Assembly: GCA_963677135.2 (NCBI GenBank)
Contig: CAXXLS010000017.1
Location: 620,001-684,000 of the forward strand
From: Seleniibacterium sp963677135
GTDB taxonomy: Bacteria; Desulfobacterota; Desulfuromonadia; Desulfuromonadales; Geopsychrobacteraceae
Direction: 5' to 3'
Length of the DNA: 64,000 nt
This document shows positions 1 through 8,481 of this stretch, piece by piece. The position numbers and the translations under genes are program-made. How positions within the stretch are numbered: position 1 is the first letter of the stretch; the number at the start of each line of letters is the position of its first letter. Under the pieces are notes generated by a model that worked only from the letters and a program-made list of their open reading frames with translations, had not been told where the DNA came from and did no database searches.

Positions 1-86
1 AATCCGAAACTCAGCATCAGGGTACTGAGGCTCATGATGATCATGATGAGCTTCAGGCGAATGGGATAATCTCTGAATCGCTTCAT
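1..86 (-). CDS. Sensor protein N-terminus (partial, runs off window)
   Basis: Only the first 28 codons are present. They begin MKRFRDYPIRLKLIMIIMSL, a short basic head followed by a hydrophobic segment, the usual start of a membrane-anchored histidine kinase or diguanylate cyclase. The ATG (84-86) overlaps the stop of the YfiR-like gene as ATGA, so the two are translationally coupled. YfiR-type proteins commonly sit beside a membrane sensor or cyclase that they control, which fits. Output domain not visible. Confidence 0.6.
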   Translation of the reverse strand, partial: MKRFRDYPIRLKLIMIIMSLSTLMLSFG

Positions 87-634
87 TGCCAGGCTCCTTC
101 GACAATTATTGCCAGTCTCAGTAGCTTGGAACTGCACCTGAGGCCATATCTTTCCAGGATCTTCTGGCTGAGGTGCAATTCAAGGCGATTGTTGTTTTTC
201 AACAGGGCGATACCGCCGCCGGCGCGATTGAAGCCCGTGAAATCGGATACGGTCAACAGCCCCCGGCGGTTGACTTTGGAAAGAATCCACCCGACATCGT
301 TTTTGAATTTGTCGGCAATAAACAGGAGATGGGCGGAGGGCAGGTCCTCCGGCAGATCGATATGAATAACCTCGATGGGATGTGCATCGACGGTTTCACC
401 CAGGGTCAGTTTTTCAAGAGCGCCTGACAGTTCGGCATCGCCAAGAATGACGATGCGAAAGGGGCTGCTCTCGTTCTCGAAACTGTCGTTTGGCCAGTCG
501 ATGAAACTGGTCAGGTTGTAGAGAAAAGCTGCTTTAACCTGGTGCTCGGCGAATTGCTCCCGGGCATGACCGGTTCCGGGAGACACGTTGATCAGACTGC
601 CGGTCAGCAGGATAATGAAAAGCAGTGTTTTCAT
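83..634 (-). CDS. YfiR family (DUF4154) periplasmic protein
   Basis: About 183 residues. The MKTLLFIILLTGSL start gives a clean signal peptide, so I place the start at 634; an in-frame ATG at 661 would add nine residues with no better ribosome site. After the signal come EQFAEHQVKAAFLYNLTSFIDWP, the hallmark opening of YfiR-like domains (here given in part: KAAFLYNLTSFIDWP), then an I-V-I-L-G-D strand and a GGGIALLKNNNRLEL-like segment near the C-terminus, both typical. In Pseudomonas YfiR is a periplasmic repressor of the cyclase YfiN. Here it lies directly upstream of a membrane sensor start (ATGA overlap) and downstream of an Hpt gene, so a role in modulating that sensor is inferred. Confidence 0.75.
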   Translation of the reverse strand: MKTLLFIILLTGSLINVSPGTGHAREQFAEHQVKAAFLYNLTSFIDWPNDSFENESSPFRIVILGDAELSGALEKLTLGETVDAHPIEVIHIDLPEDLPSAHLLFIADKFKNDVGWILSKVNRRGLLTVSDFTGFNRAGGGIALLKNNNRLELHLSQKILERYGLRCSSKLLRLAIIVEGAWQ

Positions 635-677
635 GGTTCTGGTGAGTACTTCCGTATGCATTCTGAGAAGATGGAAC

Positions 678-1049
678 CTATTGGTTCGCTGCTTTTATTC
701 GGATCAGGTGCGGAAAAAGGCGGTCCCATTCCCCCCGGATCCGCTGAATCAGATCAGGGACGTCCGTCATGTTGCGGTCGCGACTGGCCTGTTCCAATTC
801 TTTGAAACAGGCTGAAAGGCGCATGGCCCCAAGGTTTGCGCTTCCCGATTTCATGCTGTGGGCAATGGCTCTAATGCTCTCGAGGTCATGGCCTGCGGCT
901 GCCTTGGCAAGGTTGTCGAGCTGGGTTGGCGTATCCTTGAGGAAGATATCGATTATTTGCGTCAGCAGGTCGGCCCCATCGTCCCCGGACAGGGCCCTGA
1001 TGGTATCGAGCACAGTATGGTCGATAATTTCGATTCCTTCTTGGCTCAT
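678..1049 (-). CDS. Hpt domain phosphotransfer protein
   Basis: A 123-residue single-domain protein. The segment AHSMKSGSANLGA (around residues 63-75) is the phosphorylatable-His helix of Hpt domains (HxxKG/S-A-N-G), with the expected amphipathic helices on both sides. A GGAGG ribosome site precedes the ATG. It is 16 nt upstream of the YfiR-like gene and probably co-transcribed with it and the following sensor, which suggests a phosphorelay intermediate for a hybrid kinase. No receiver or kinase domain is in the same polypeptide. Confidence 0.85.
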   Translation of the reverse strand: MSQEGIEIIDHTVLDTIRALSGDDGADLLTQIIDIFLKDTPTQLDNLAKAAAGHDLESIRAIAHSMKSGSANLGAMRLSACFKELEQASRDRNMTDVPDLIQRIRGEWDRLFPHLIRIKAANQ

Positions 1050-1370
1050 GATTTTCCTCCAGACCAGGTGTCTCTGAACAACGTCATGATGAGGATTATG
1101 GAAAACATCAGCGGAAGAACAGGGAGGATTTCAAATAGCGCTGTGGAGGAATCCATCATCGTATAGCCTGGACTAAAATATGTTATTTCAGTAAGTTGGA
1201 GATTTAGAAAAAGAAAATTGGTAAAAGCTAATTATGTAAATTCCGGTCAATTATACATAGGGGGGACTGAATGTAAACGATTTTAACAAAACGTCAGCAA
1301 ATAAAGTCATCAGAATCAACCTGGGTTGCTGGGGTGGCGTGGTCGACTCTCCGATAAGCCGGTGCCGGGT
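1050..1370. other. Intergenic, AT-rich, no gene seen
   Basis: No ORF with a ribosome site or recognisable protein on either strand. The part nearest 1050 must hold the promoter of the minus-strand Hpt operon, and the AT-rich stretch 1180-1310 is the likely place, but I cannot pick a -35/-10 pair with confidence. No convincing terminator was found for the gene ending at 1371, so read-through into the Hpt operon is possible. Confidence 0.5.
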
Positions 1371-2159
1371 TCAGAGAAGTCCACGCCGTTTTTTTTCGGT
1401 AAGGAGGAGCTGCTTTTTGGCGGGATGATGTTTCAGGCTGCGAATGAGCTGAAGAAAGAGGGGACGGGGAAGGCCGGGCAACCAGAGGGTATACCAGATG
1501 TCAGGAGTTTTGGAATTTTTCAGAATGGCCATGCGGATATTGGGGCGCTGTTTCCAGCGTTCGTGGCGGGCAATCATCGAGATCGTATCGGCTCTGGCGC
1601 TTCCACCTCTTAAAAACTGGAAAACAGCCGCTTCGGTCAGGTGCGGGTTGGTCAGGCAGAGGTCGACGATCTGGCTGTTTCCTTCTTTCAGCAGGGCAGC
1701 GACGATCGCGGTTGTCCCCCGCCTGGCGAGGGTCATCTTGTGGCCGAGGGGAGCGGTCGGAATCCGCTGCATGATAACCCGCTCGGCAGCAAGTTTCTGG
1801 TCGGGAGAAGCGCCCGGCAAGAGGCAGATGTCAAGCAGTTCGAAAAGTCTCAAATAGGGGAGTATGCTGCGGATGACCTGGCCGTCGGTACCTGGGTTCC
1901 TGGCGATGGCCAGGGTGACCTTGTGGCTTCGATTACCGGCGGTCCTTTTGTAGACGGCCAAGATCAGATCTTCGGGAAGATCTCGTCTCTTCAGCAAAAT
2001 CAGAAGATGGTCGTCACCGATGCGGGGATTTTTGAGGACCGTCCTGAGGATGTCGGGATCATGATGGTGGAGCAGGGCATAGAGGTGCTCTCCCTCCGCG
2101 GTGATGGCTTTGTGAAATTCTTTAAGGTCGTTTGTTGTCGATTCTGATGCTTTCGTCAT
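1371..2159 (-). CDS. Helical-repeat protein with NP motifs (HEAT/LRV-like)
   Basis: 262 residues, no signal peptide or membrane segment. I do not recognise a named family. The chain is built from irregular roughly 35-50 residue helical units that each carry an Asn-Pro or Asn-Ser turn: VLKNPRIGDDHLLILL, AIARNPGTDGQVIRSIL, CLTNPHLTEAAVFQFL and ILKNSKTPDIWYTLWL. This resembles leucine-rich-variant or HEAT-like solenoids used as protein-interaction scaffolds. The C-terminus is basic (KKQLLLTEKKRRGLL). It starts 10 nt after the MshEN/GAF gene and is presumably in the same operon, so the pair may act together in c-di-GMP-linked signalling; that is inference. Confidence 0.55.
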   Translation of the reverse strand: MTKASESTTNDLKEFHKAITAEGEHLYALLHHHDPDILRTVLKNPRIGDDHLLILLKRRDLPEDLILAVYKRTAGNRSHKVTLAIARNPGTDGQVIRSILPYLRLFELLDICLLPGASPDQKLAAERVIMQRIPTAPLGHKMTLARRGTTAIVAALLKEGNSQIVDLCLTNPHLTEAAVFQFLRGGSARADTISMIARHERWKQRPNIRMAILKNSKTPDIWYTLWLPGLPRPLFLQLIRSLKHHPAKKQLLLTEKKRRGLL

Positions 2160-2169
2160 AGTGGTCTCA

Positions 2170-3327
2170 TCAGCAGGAGAGGATTTTTTTCTTGAAAATC
2201 ACCAGCTGAAATGCCAGCTCGATTTTCCGGATCACGGCGTCCAGGAGGGGCCGGATCTGTTCCAGATCGGAGTGCGGAACCTGCAGACACAGCACGGAAA
2301 CGGTACGTCCTTTAATCGCTATGGGAACAATCAGAAAGCGATGGGCGGGGGCGGAGGGGAAAAACGGTCTGATTTTCGTCCCTTCGCGGTCCCTGGGAAA
2401 ATCGCCGCAGTACGGTTTCCGGGTCCTTACGGTCGTGCCGAACGGCTCGGTTCTGTCAAGTTCGAGCTGGATCAGGGAGAATTTATCTCCTCTGTCCTTT
2501 CGACTGCATTTCCAGCCCGACAGGGTTCCCTCTCTGACCGTCAGCAGGGCGCAGCCGTGGCAGTAGGGCGCCAGAAAAGAGAGAAGGCTCTGCGCGATCT
2601 GATCTCTGTCCCTGATGTCACAGAGTGTGTGCAGAAGGTCCTGATAGGTCCTGTCCGCCGTATGGAAGTCCACAGCGGTTTTCAGATGGCCCGGATCTTG
2701 ATCCGGTTTTCGGTCATGATCGCCGGCGTCTACCAGTGGTGAACCGGGCTTGGTTGAAGGGGGGACGGCCAGCTCCGGCTGCGGTTTGGAGTGTCCCGGG
2801 GAATGGTTGGCCGGTTTTCGGGATGGTTGCTTCAGGGCCCTGGCCAGCTGTTCGTAACGGGGAGCCAGAGGGCGGGAGAAATACATGTTCAGGGCGATGA
2901 GAATACGTATTTCCGGAAACAGGACCGGAACTATGCGCCGCCCGGTTAGACCTGACAGGACGGAGAACAGGGAGCCGTCCCCCTGGTCGACGACGGCGAC
3001 GTAAAGGCTGGAGTTATCCTGGTGAAAGGGCAATATTTTTTGTTTCAGAACTGTTTTGACGGGAATGAGTTTCAGGATATCTCCGGGGATGTCCATCAGC
3101 GCTGCCGGCGGAAAGTAGGGGCACTGTTGCTGATCGGCCAGGGTCCCGGCCAGGGTCTCTTCATCGACAAGCCCCAATTCAAGCAGGCAGGTTCCGAGCC
3201 GACCCCCGAAAATGCTTTTATGCTCGATTGCTTCGTCAAGCTGTTTCTGGGTAATAAGTTGCCGCTCGATCAGCTGACTGCCAAGCAGCCATCTGTCGGT
3301 AATCGCATCGCGCATCACCTGGTTCAT
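2170..3327 (-). CDS. MshEN-type domain plus GAF-like domain protein
   Basis: 385 residues. Residues 43-66 match the c-di-GMP-binding MshEN pattern RLGxxLxxxGxxxxxxLxxxLxxQ exactly (R43 L44 G45, L49, G52, L59, L63, Q66). A degenerate copy precedes it (about 15-38, LG..L....LI...L..AI). In type II/IV secretion ATPases this domain precedes an ATPase, but no ATPase follows here. After a Pro/Lys-rich linker (about 165-215) comes a GAF-like region (about 225-385, HRFLIVPIAIKGRTVSVLCL). It is therefore a probable stand-alone c-di-GMP receptor with a second sensory domain. A GGGGGGA stretch precedes the ATG. It is divergent from the methionine synthase genes. Confidence 0.65.
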   Translation of the reverse strand: MNQVMRDAITDRWLLGSQLIERQLITQKQLDEAIEHKSIFGGRLGTCLLELGLVDEETLAGTLADQQQCPYFPPAALMDIPGDILKLIPVKTVLKQKILPFHQDNSSLYVAVVDQGDGSLFSVLSGLTGRRIVPVLFPEIRILIALNMYFSRPLAPRYEQLARALKQPSRKPANHSPGHSKPQPELAVPPSTKPGSPLVDAGDHDRKPDQDPGHLKTAVDFHTADRTYQDLLHTLCDIRDRDQIAQSLLSFLAPYCHGCALLTVREGTLSGWKCSRKDRGDKFSLIQLELDRTEPFGTTVRTRKPYCGDFPRDREGTKIRPFFPSAPAHRFLIVPIAIKGRTVSVLCLQVPHSDLEQIRPLLDAVIRKIELAFQLVIFKKKILSC

Positions 3328-3566
3328 GTTGAAATTGTCCCCCCAATTTTACGTTCGTCTGAATAGCAAGATCATGTCCTGCGGTGAGCCGCTTGTGGAT
3401 AACGGATCAGCTTTTAACGCAGAATCTAAATATTACAGAAATAAAAACAGAGTTCAATGATCAAACTGGACAGTCCGGTCCCGACTTGTGTAGAGTAGGC
3501 TTCCCGTTTTTTTATTTATCGGGCTATTGTCAAAGACGCCAACTTTTGAACAGGATTTAAGAACGT

Positions 3567-4490
3567 ATGAAATTTTCAGATGAACCGCTGCTGATTTTTG
3601 ACGGTGCCTGTGGCACCAATCTGCAGTTGATGAATATTACTGATGACGACTGGGCAGGATGCGAAGGCTGCAATGAAATTCTCAATATCGCAGCGCCCCG
3701 GCATATCCTTGACCTGCACCGGCAGATGCTCGATGCCGGGGCCATGGTGGTTGAAACCAATACCTTCGGAGCGTCAAGCGTGGTCCTTGGTGAATACGGT
3801 TTGCAGGACAAGGTTCGTGAAATCAACCTGCAGGCGGTCGAGCTGGCACGTCAGGCCATTGATGGGCGGGAACGGAAATATATTGCCGGATCTGTCGGGC
3901 CGGGTACCAAGCTGCCCTCTTTGGGACACATACCGGTTGCCGATCTCGCTGCGGCAACCGCTGCCCAGGTTGAGGCTCTTCTCGACGGAGGGGTCGATTG
4001 CCTGATCGTCGAAACCTGCCAGGATCTGCTCCAGACGAAAACCGCTCTGGTCACCGTTTTTGAAAAACTTGCCGCCAGCGGACAGAACATTCCGGTCATG
4101 GTCTCCGTGACCATCGAGCAACAGGGGACCATGCTGGTCGGTTCCGATATCTCTGCCGTGGTGGCCACCCTTGAGCCGTTCCCGGTTTTTTCCCTGGGCC
4201 TGAATTGTGCCACCGGGCCCCAGGACATGTTTTCGCACGTCAGTTATCTCAGCCAGCACTGGCCCTATCGCATTTCGGTCATTCCCAACCAGGGGCTTCC
4301 GGAGGTCGTTGACGGGCAGACCTGCTACCCCCTGGCTCCCGAAGCCTATGCCGAGCAGATGCATCGTTTCGTCACTGAACTTGGCGTCAGTATCGTCGGT
4401 GGCTGCTGCGGTACCAGCCCCGCCCATATCGCGGCCCTGGTTCGCCGCCTGGACGGGGTTGCTCCCAAAGCGCGGGAGGTGTCGCTATGA
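3567..4490 (+). CDS. metH: Methionine synthase, homocysteine-binding subunit
   Basis: 307 residues, equivalent to the N-terminal homocysteine module of MetH. It opens with LLIFDGACGTNLQ (barrel strand 1) and carries the zinc ligands: Cys in LGLNCATGP near residue 212 and the paired Cys in GGCCGTSPAHI near 278-280. It lacks pterin, cobalamin and activation domains, which are encoded by the next gene; the two overlap by ATGA (4487-4490). The pair together reconstitutes full-length MetH, so this is a split enzyme and not a stand-alone S-methylmethionine-type homocysteine methyltransferase. No cobalamin or SAM riboswitch motif was recognised in the 239 nt upstream. Confidence 0.85.
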   Translation: MKFSDEPLLIFDGACGTNLQLMNITDDDWAGCEGCNEILNIAAPRHILDLHRQMLDAGAMVVETNTFGASSVVLGEYGLQDKVREINLQAVELARQAIDGRERKYIAGSVGPGTKLPSLGHIPVADLAAATAAQVEALLDGGVDCLIVETCQDLLQTKTALVTVFEKLAASGQNIPVMVSVTIEQQGTMLVGSDISAVVATLEPFPVFSLGLNCATGPQDMFSHVSYLSQHWPYRISVIPNQGLPEVVDGQTCYPLAPEAYAEQMHRFVTELGVSIVGGCCGTSPAHIAALVRRLDGVAPKAREVSL

Positions 4491-6916
4491 AAGCGTCCGT
4501 GGCAAGTCTGTACCAGGCCGTCGAACTGCATCAGGATATTCCGCCCCTGCTCATCGGCGAGCGCTGTAATCCCAATGGCTCTAAGGCTTTCCGTGAGGCC
4601 CTCCTTGCTGAAGACTGGGATGCCTGCCTGAAGATCGCCCTTGATCAGGAAGCCCGGGGGGCCCAGGTCATCGATCTGTGCGTTGCCTATGCCGGTCGTG
4701 ACGAAATGTCCGACATGATTCAGCTGACCAAGCTGTTTGCCGGATCGTGCAAAGCGCCCCTGATGTTCGATTCCACCAGTCCGGAAACCCTCGAGGCGGT
4801 TTTGCCGCTGTATCCCGGTCGGGCGATTATCAATTCCATCAATCTGGAGGACGGCGGCGCCAATCTTGAGCGCATCTGCAAACTGGCCAAAAAGTACGGG
4901 GCCGCGGTGGTCGCTCTGACCATCAGTCTGGAAGGGATGGCCCTGACCTGTGAGAAGAAGGTCGAGGTGGCCAAGCAGATTTATGACCTGGCGGTCCATA
5001 CCTACGGACTTCGTCCCCAGGACCTGCTCTTCGATCTGTTGACCTTTACTGTCGGCTCCGGTGACGAAAGCATGCGCAATGCCGCCATCGAAACTCTGGA
5101 GGCGATCAAGCAGGTCAGGGAAGAACTTCCGGGAGTCGGTTTCACCCTCGGCGTCAGCAATATCAGTTTCGGTTTAAGACCTGCTGCTCGCAAGGTGCTG
5201 AACTCCGTGTTCCTGCACGAAGCTGTCGAGGCCGGACTCAACACCGCCATCGTCGACGCCGCCAAAGTTCTTCCCTATGCAGCCATCAGCGAGGAGGATC
5301 GCAACGTCTGCATGGAGCTGCTCTATAACAGCGACCCCGATGCGCTTATGCGGTTCATTGCCCATTTCGAACAGGCTGTCGATTCCGATGACGACAGTCA
5401 GTCGGATTCTCTTATTCTCGAAGAGGCTTTGCGGCAGAAGGTTCTCAAAGGCGACAAGGAGGGGCTTGACGATCTGCTCACCAGCCTGCGCGGACGCTGG
5501 CAGCCATTGAACATCATCAACAACCTGCTGGTGCCGGCCATGCGTGAGGTTGGCGACCTGTTCGGCCGGGGCGAGTTGTTGCTCCCCTTTGTTCTGCAGT
5601 CTGCGGAAGTCATGAAGCAGAGCGTGTCCCTGCTGGAACCCTACATGGAAAAACTGTCGGATGAAGGCCGGACCACGGTGCTGCTGGCGACAGTGGCAGG
5701 TGATGTTCATGATATCGGGAAAAACCTGGTTGACATCATTCTCAGCAACAACGGCTACAAGGTTCACAATATCGGGATCAAGGTTCCTGCCGAGGAAATT
5801 ATCGCCAAGGCCAAGGAGCTTGATGTCGATGTCGTCGGCCTGTCCGGACTGCTGGTGAAATCGGCCCTGCTGATGAAGGAAAATCTCTCCCAGTTCAAGA
5901 TGGCGGGACTGACCCAGCCGGTGCTCCTCGGCGGCGCTGCCCTGACCCGTAAATTTGTCGCTCAGGACTGTGTTCCCAATTATGACCGGCAGGTGGTTTA
6001 TTGTGCCGATGCCTTTGCCGGACTCAAGGCGATTCGGGATTTCGAAGCCGGTACGCTGGCGTCGACGGACTGGCAGGAGTCGACGGTTGCCCTCAATCGT
6101 CCCGGCCCCCAGCAGGAGGTTCTCGACCGCTCCTTTACTCCCCCGACCGTGCCATTTGTCGGGCGCCGGATTGTCGCGGATATCGCCGCCGACAGGCTCT
6201 TCGATTATCTCAACGAGGCGGCCCTGTTCCGTGGTCGCTGGGGTTACCGGCGGGGCAAGATGGGCAAAGATGAGTACGACGAGCTCTACCAGGGGACCGT
6301 TCTTCCCCTTTACCAGCGGCTGAAAGACCAGGCCCTGCAGGAAGGGTGGTTGCAGCCCCAGGTGGCCTACGGCTATTTCAACTGCTGGAGCCAGGGTGAC
6401 GAACTGATTGTCAACAGTAACAGCGGTGAAAAGGTTTTCGCTTTCCCCAGACAGCAGTCCGCTCCGGGACTCTGTATTGCGGATTACTTCCGCAGCCGCG
6501 AGGAAGGCGGTGATATTGCGGGTTTCTTCGTCGTCACCATCGGTCCTGCGCTGGCGGAAAAGACCAAAGAGCTTTACGAACAGAACAGCTATCACGATTA
6601 CCTGATGCTGCATGGGCTCGGGGTCGAACTGACGGATGCCCTGGCGGAATACTGGCACGAACAGATGCGCGTTGAAATGGGGATTCAACAGGGGGGCGTC
6701 GATATGGCGGCCTATGTCGCCCAGGGGTACCAGGGGTCGCGCTTCGGTTTCGGTTATCCGTCCTGCCCCGATCTGGGGGCCCATATCCCTCTGTTCGAGC
6801 TGCTGCAGCCCCAGGAGATCGGAGTCGGTCTGACCGAATCCTTCGAGATGGTTCCGGAAATGAGTACCTCTGCCATTGTGGCTCATCATCCCCAGGCCAA
6901 ATACTTTGCTGTCTGA
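4487..6916 (+). CDS. metH: Methionine synthase, pterin/cobalamin/activation subunit
   Basis: 809 residues. Domains in order: pterin-binding barrel (about 15-290, starting LLIGERCNPNGSKAF), helical cobalamin cap (about 320-400), cobalamin-binding domain with DVHDIGKN (D406, H408 as the lower axial ligand, G411), and the AdoMet reactivation domain (about 545-809, RGRWGYRRG, GFGYPSCPD, SFEMVPEMSTS). It transfers the methyl group of methyltetrahydrofolate via cob(I)alamin to homocysteine bound by the preceding subunit. Having the reactivation domain implies repair with AdoMet and a reductant; the rubredoxin gene 26 nt downstream is a speculative electron donor. Translationally coupled to the first metH gene. 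Confidence 0.92.
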   Translation: MKASVASLYQAVELHQDIPPLLIGERCNPNGSKAFREALLAEDWDACLKIALDQEARGAQVIDLCVAYAGRDEMSDMIQLTKLFAGSCKAPLMFDSTSPETLEAVLPLYPGRAIINSINLEDGGANLERICKLAKKYGAAVVALTISLEGMALTCEKKVEVAKQIYDLAVHTYGLRPQDLLFDLLTFTVGSGDESMRNAAIETLEAIKQVREELPGVGFTLGVSNISFGLRPAARKVLNSVFLHEAVEAGLNTAIVDAAKVLPYAAISEEDRNVCMELLYNSDPDALMRFIAHFEQAVDSDDDSQSDSLILEEALRQKVLKGDKEGLDDLLTSLRGRWQPLNIINNLLVPAMREVGDLFGRGELLLPFVLQSAEVMKQSVSLLEPYMEKLSDEGRTTVLLATVAGDVHDIGKNLVDIILSNNGYKVHNIGIKVPAEEIIAKAKELDVDVVGLSGLLVKSALLMKENLSQFKMAGLTQPVLLGGAALTRKFVAQDCVPNYDRQVVYCADAFAGLKAIRDFEAGTLASTDWQESTVALNRPGPQQEVLDRSFTPPTVPFVGRRIVADIAADRLFDYLNEAALFRGRWGYRRGKMGKDEYDELYQGTVLPLYQRLKDQALQEGWLQPQVAYGYFNCWSQGDELIVNSNSGEKVFAFPRQQSAPGLCIADYFRSREEGGDIAGFFVVTIGPALAEKTKELYEQNSYHDYLMLHGLGVELTDALAEYWHEQMRVEMGIQQGGVDMAAYVAQGYQGSRFGFGYPSCPDLGAHIPLFELLQPQEIGVGLTESFEMVPEMSTSAIVAHHPQAKYFAV

Positions 6917-6942
6917 TTGACGGGCATAAGGAGGCGATTGAG

Positions 6943-7101
6943 ATGCGCTATATCTGTACCTGCTGTGGTTATGTTTATGATCCGGAAAAAGGGGACGAAA
7001 TGAACCAGGTTCCGCCGGGAGTCGCTTTTGACGACCTTCCGGAGGGTTGGGTCTGTCCTTTGTGCTACGCTGACCGCGACAAGTTCGATCCCCTGGATTG
7101 A
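6943..7101 (+). CDS. Rubredoxin (52 aa)
   Basis: Short ORF: starts MRYICTCCGYVYDPEKGDE and ends YADRDKFDPLD. The two rubredoxin knuckles are present: C5-x2-C8-GY and C38-P-L-C41, with the aromatic core residues Y10, Y12, F29 and W36. Two oddities: an additional Cys at position 7 inside the first knuckle, and Tyr42 in place of the nearly invariant Gly after the last Cys. A mononuclear iron electron carrier in the cytoplasm. Preceded by AAGGAGG and followed by a strong terminator; it lies 26 nt after metH and is probably co-transcribed. Confidence 0.92.
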   Translation: MRYICTCCGYVYDPEKGDEMNQVPPGVAFDDLPEGWVCPLCYADRDKFDPLD

Positions 7102-7104
7102 ACG

Positions 7105-7142
7105 AAAAAGCCCCTTTGTTCTTGAGAACAAAGGGGCTTTTT
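7105..7142. terminator. Bidirectional rho-independent terminator
   Basis: Inverted repeat AGCCCCTTTGTTCT / AGAACAAAGGGGCT with a 2-nt centre, flanked by A-run on the left and T-run on the right, so it can stop both the metH-rubredoxin transcript and the convergent metF transcript. Confidence 0.9.
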
Positions 7143-7169
7143 CGGAATTCAGACCGTTTTACCAGACAG

Positions 7170-7910
7170 TCAGATAATACCCTGAAGGTAATCGACGATA
7201 TCTGTTTTAATCGGCATGAAATAGATATTATTGTCGTGCTTTTTCGCGAACTCCAGAGCCAGCCGGGCAAAATCCCGGTTCCATGCGAGAGTCGGCTCAA
7301 AATCGGGCGGGAAAACAGCATTGTTCTTGTTTTCCCAGTAATTCTGACTGTTTTCCGTCAACACCGGAGACACTCCCCAGAAAATATTGAGGTCGGGCAG
7401 CAGACCCTGGTAGATGTCCATGAGGCGGATGTCGAAAAAGGGTTGCGTGAAGAAGCCTTCGGCTCCGGCATCGCGTTTGGCCTTGATGTAGTCGATTTCT
7501 TCCTTGATGCTGCAGCGATACTGGTCGAGGCCGGCATAGACTCTGATCCCGGGGATTTCGCGCTTAAGCCTGCGGATCATTTCCAGGGCATTGGTGCGGT
7601 AACTTTTATGCCCCATGTCCTGAGGCGGGTCGCCGGTGACAACCAGAACCGCTTCGATCTGCTCCTGTTCAAGTTGCTCCAGGATCGGCAGGGGGGCATC
7701 AGGATCGAAATCGATGGCGCGCAAATGAGGAATGGTCCGATTGAAATATTGGCCTGCAATGTTGCAGCCGTCCCAACTTCTCAGGCTGAACCGCAGGATG
7801 TCCGGGATATTGATCAATCCGACGTTCGGAAAATTGTCTTTGACTTGTTGCAGTTCTCTGGCGAGGGCTTTTTCTGACCGTGGGACCAGTTCTATCGAAA
7901 TTTGAATCAT
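7170..7910 (-). CDS. metF: Methylenetetrahydrofolate reductase (short form)
   Basis: 246 residues against about 275-300 for most MetF proteins. It has the flavin-barrel signatures AVLVVTGDPPQD, the GIRVYAGLDQYRCS strand and the GFFTQPFFDI motif (the family's GA..F.TQ..FD). It reduces methylene- to methyl-tetrahydrofolate, supplying MetH, whose genes converge on it. The usual N-terminal 'E(L/F)FPP' segment is reduced to ISIELVPRS and the C-terminal part is shortened. No MetV-like partner is beside it. Electron donor unclear. Confidence 0.82.
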   Translation of the reverse strand: MIQISIELVPRSEKALARELQQVKDNFPNVGLINIPDILRFSLRSWDGCNIAGQYFNRTIPHLRAIDFDPDAPLPILEQLEQEQIEAVLVVTGDPPQDMGHKSYRTNALEMIRRLKREIPGIRVYAGLDQYRCSIKEEIDYIKAKRDAGAEGFFTQPFFDIRLMDIYQGLLPDLNIFWGVSPVLTENSQNYWENKNNAVFPPDFEPTLAWNRDFARLALEFAKKHDNNIYFMPIKTDIVDYLQGII

Positions 7911-7938
7911 TTAGCGTCTTTCCGTTGAGAATTTACTT

Positions 7939-8481
7939 TTATTCTTCCGTCACGATCTGACCGCTGAAGATATAAATGTCGGCATCCTGGGAGCGCCAGG
8001 CATCAGCGGGCAGACCGGCCTTGATGCAGGTCTGGCAGAGGAATGTCTCCCGGTCCCAACCATAATCGGTGGCGACCTGGGGCAGCAGTACCCCCCGATG
8101 AAAATCCTTTTCAATGTAGATGCCGTGCTTACCGATCTCGATGACCGAGGTGTCATCAATTTTTACCAGGGGAGAGAGGACCGTGATCTCGAGTTTGAAG
8201 TCAGCAAGCTCGTCCTCCCGCATCGGAGCGAAGCGCGGATCCTGGCTGGCCGAGGCCATGGCCATGTCGGCTACTTCCTTAAACAGCGGCTCCCTGGCCT
8301 GAAAGTTTCCGATGCAGCCACGCAGCTGACCGTTCTGTTTGATGGTAACGAAACAGCCGGAACGTTTGTTGAGGGCCTTTTCTTCGCGCGGGGCAGGGTG
8401 ATAGGTCTGGTTCTGAACGCAGTGGCGAATCGCTTCGCGTGCTATGGCAAGCAGGGCTTTGCCATCATTTTCCGTTAACAT
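7939..8481 (-). CDS. amrA: AMMECR1 domain protein (AmmeMemoRadiSam system protein A)
   Basis: About 180 residues. Core motif GCIGNFQAREPLFKEV followed by ASASQDPRFAPM is the AMMECR1 signature (the family's LRGCIG and DxRF). I prefer the ATG at 8481 (MLTENDGKALL) because GGGAG sits 5-10 nt before it; an ATG at 8493 lacks a ribosome site. In many bacteria this domain occurs with a Memo-like protein and a radical-SAM protein, but neither is in this window. Biochemical function unknown. Ends 28 nt upstream of metF on the same strand. Confidence 0.85.
   Translation of the reverse strand: MLTENDGKALLAIAREAIRHCVQNQTYHPAPREEKALNKRSGCFVTIKQNGQLRGCIGNFQAREPLFKEVADMAMASASQDPRFAPMREDELADFKLEITVLSPLVKIDDTSVIEIGKHGIYIEKDFHRGVLLPQVATDYGWDRETFLCQTCIKAGLPADAWRSQDADIYIFSGQIVTEE

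Noticed and set aside
3328..3566. Cobalamin or SAM riboswitch before metH
   Set aside because: No B12-box or SAM-I/II core consensus could be read in the region.
5174..7321. 715-codon minus-strand ORF
   Set aside because: Antisense to metH and rubredoxin; sequence lacks recognisable domains and is explained by codon bias of the real genes.
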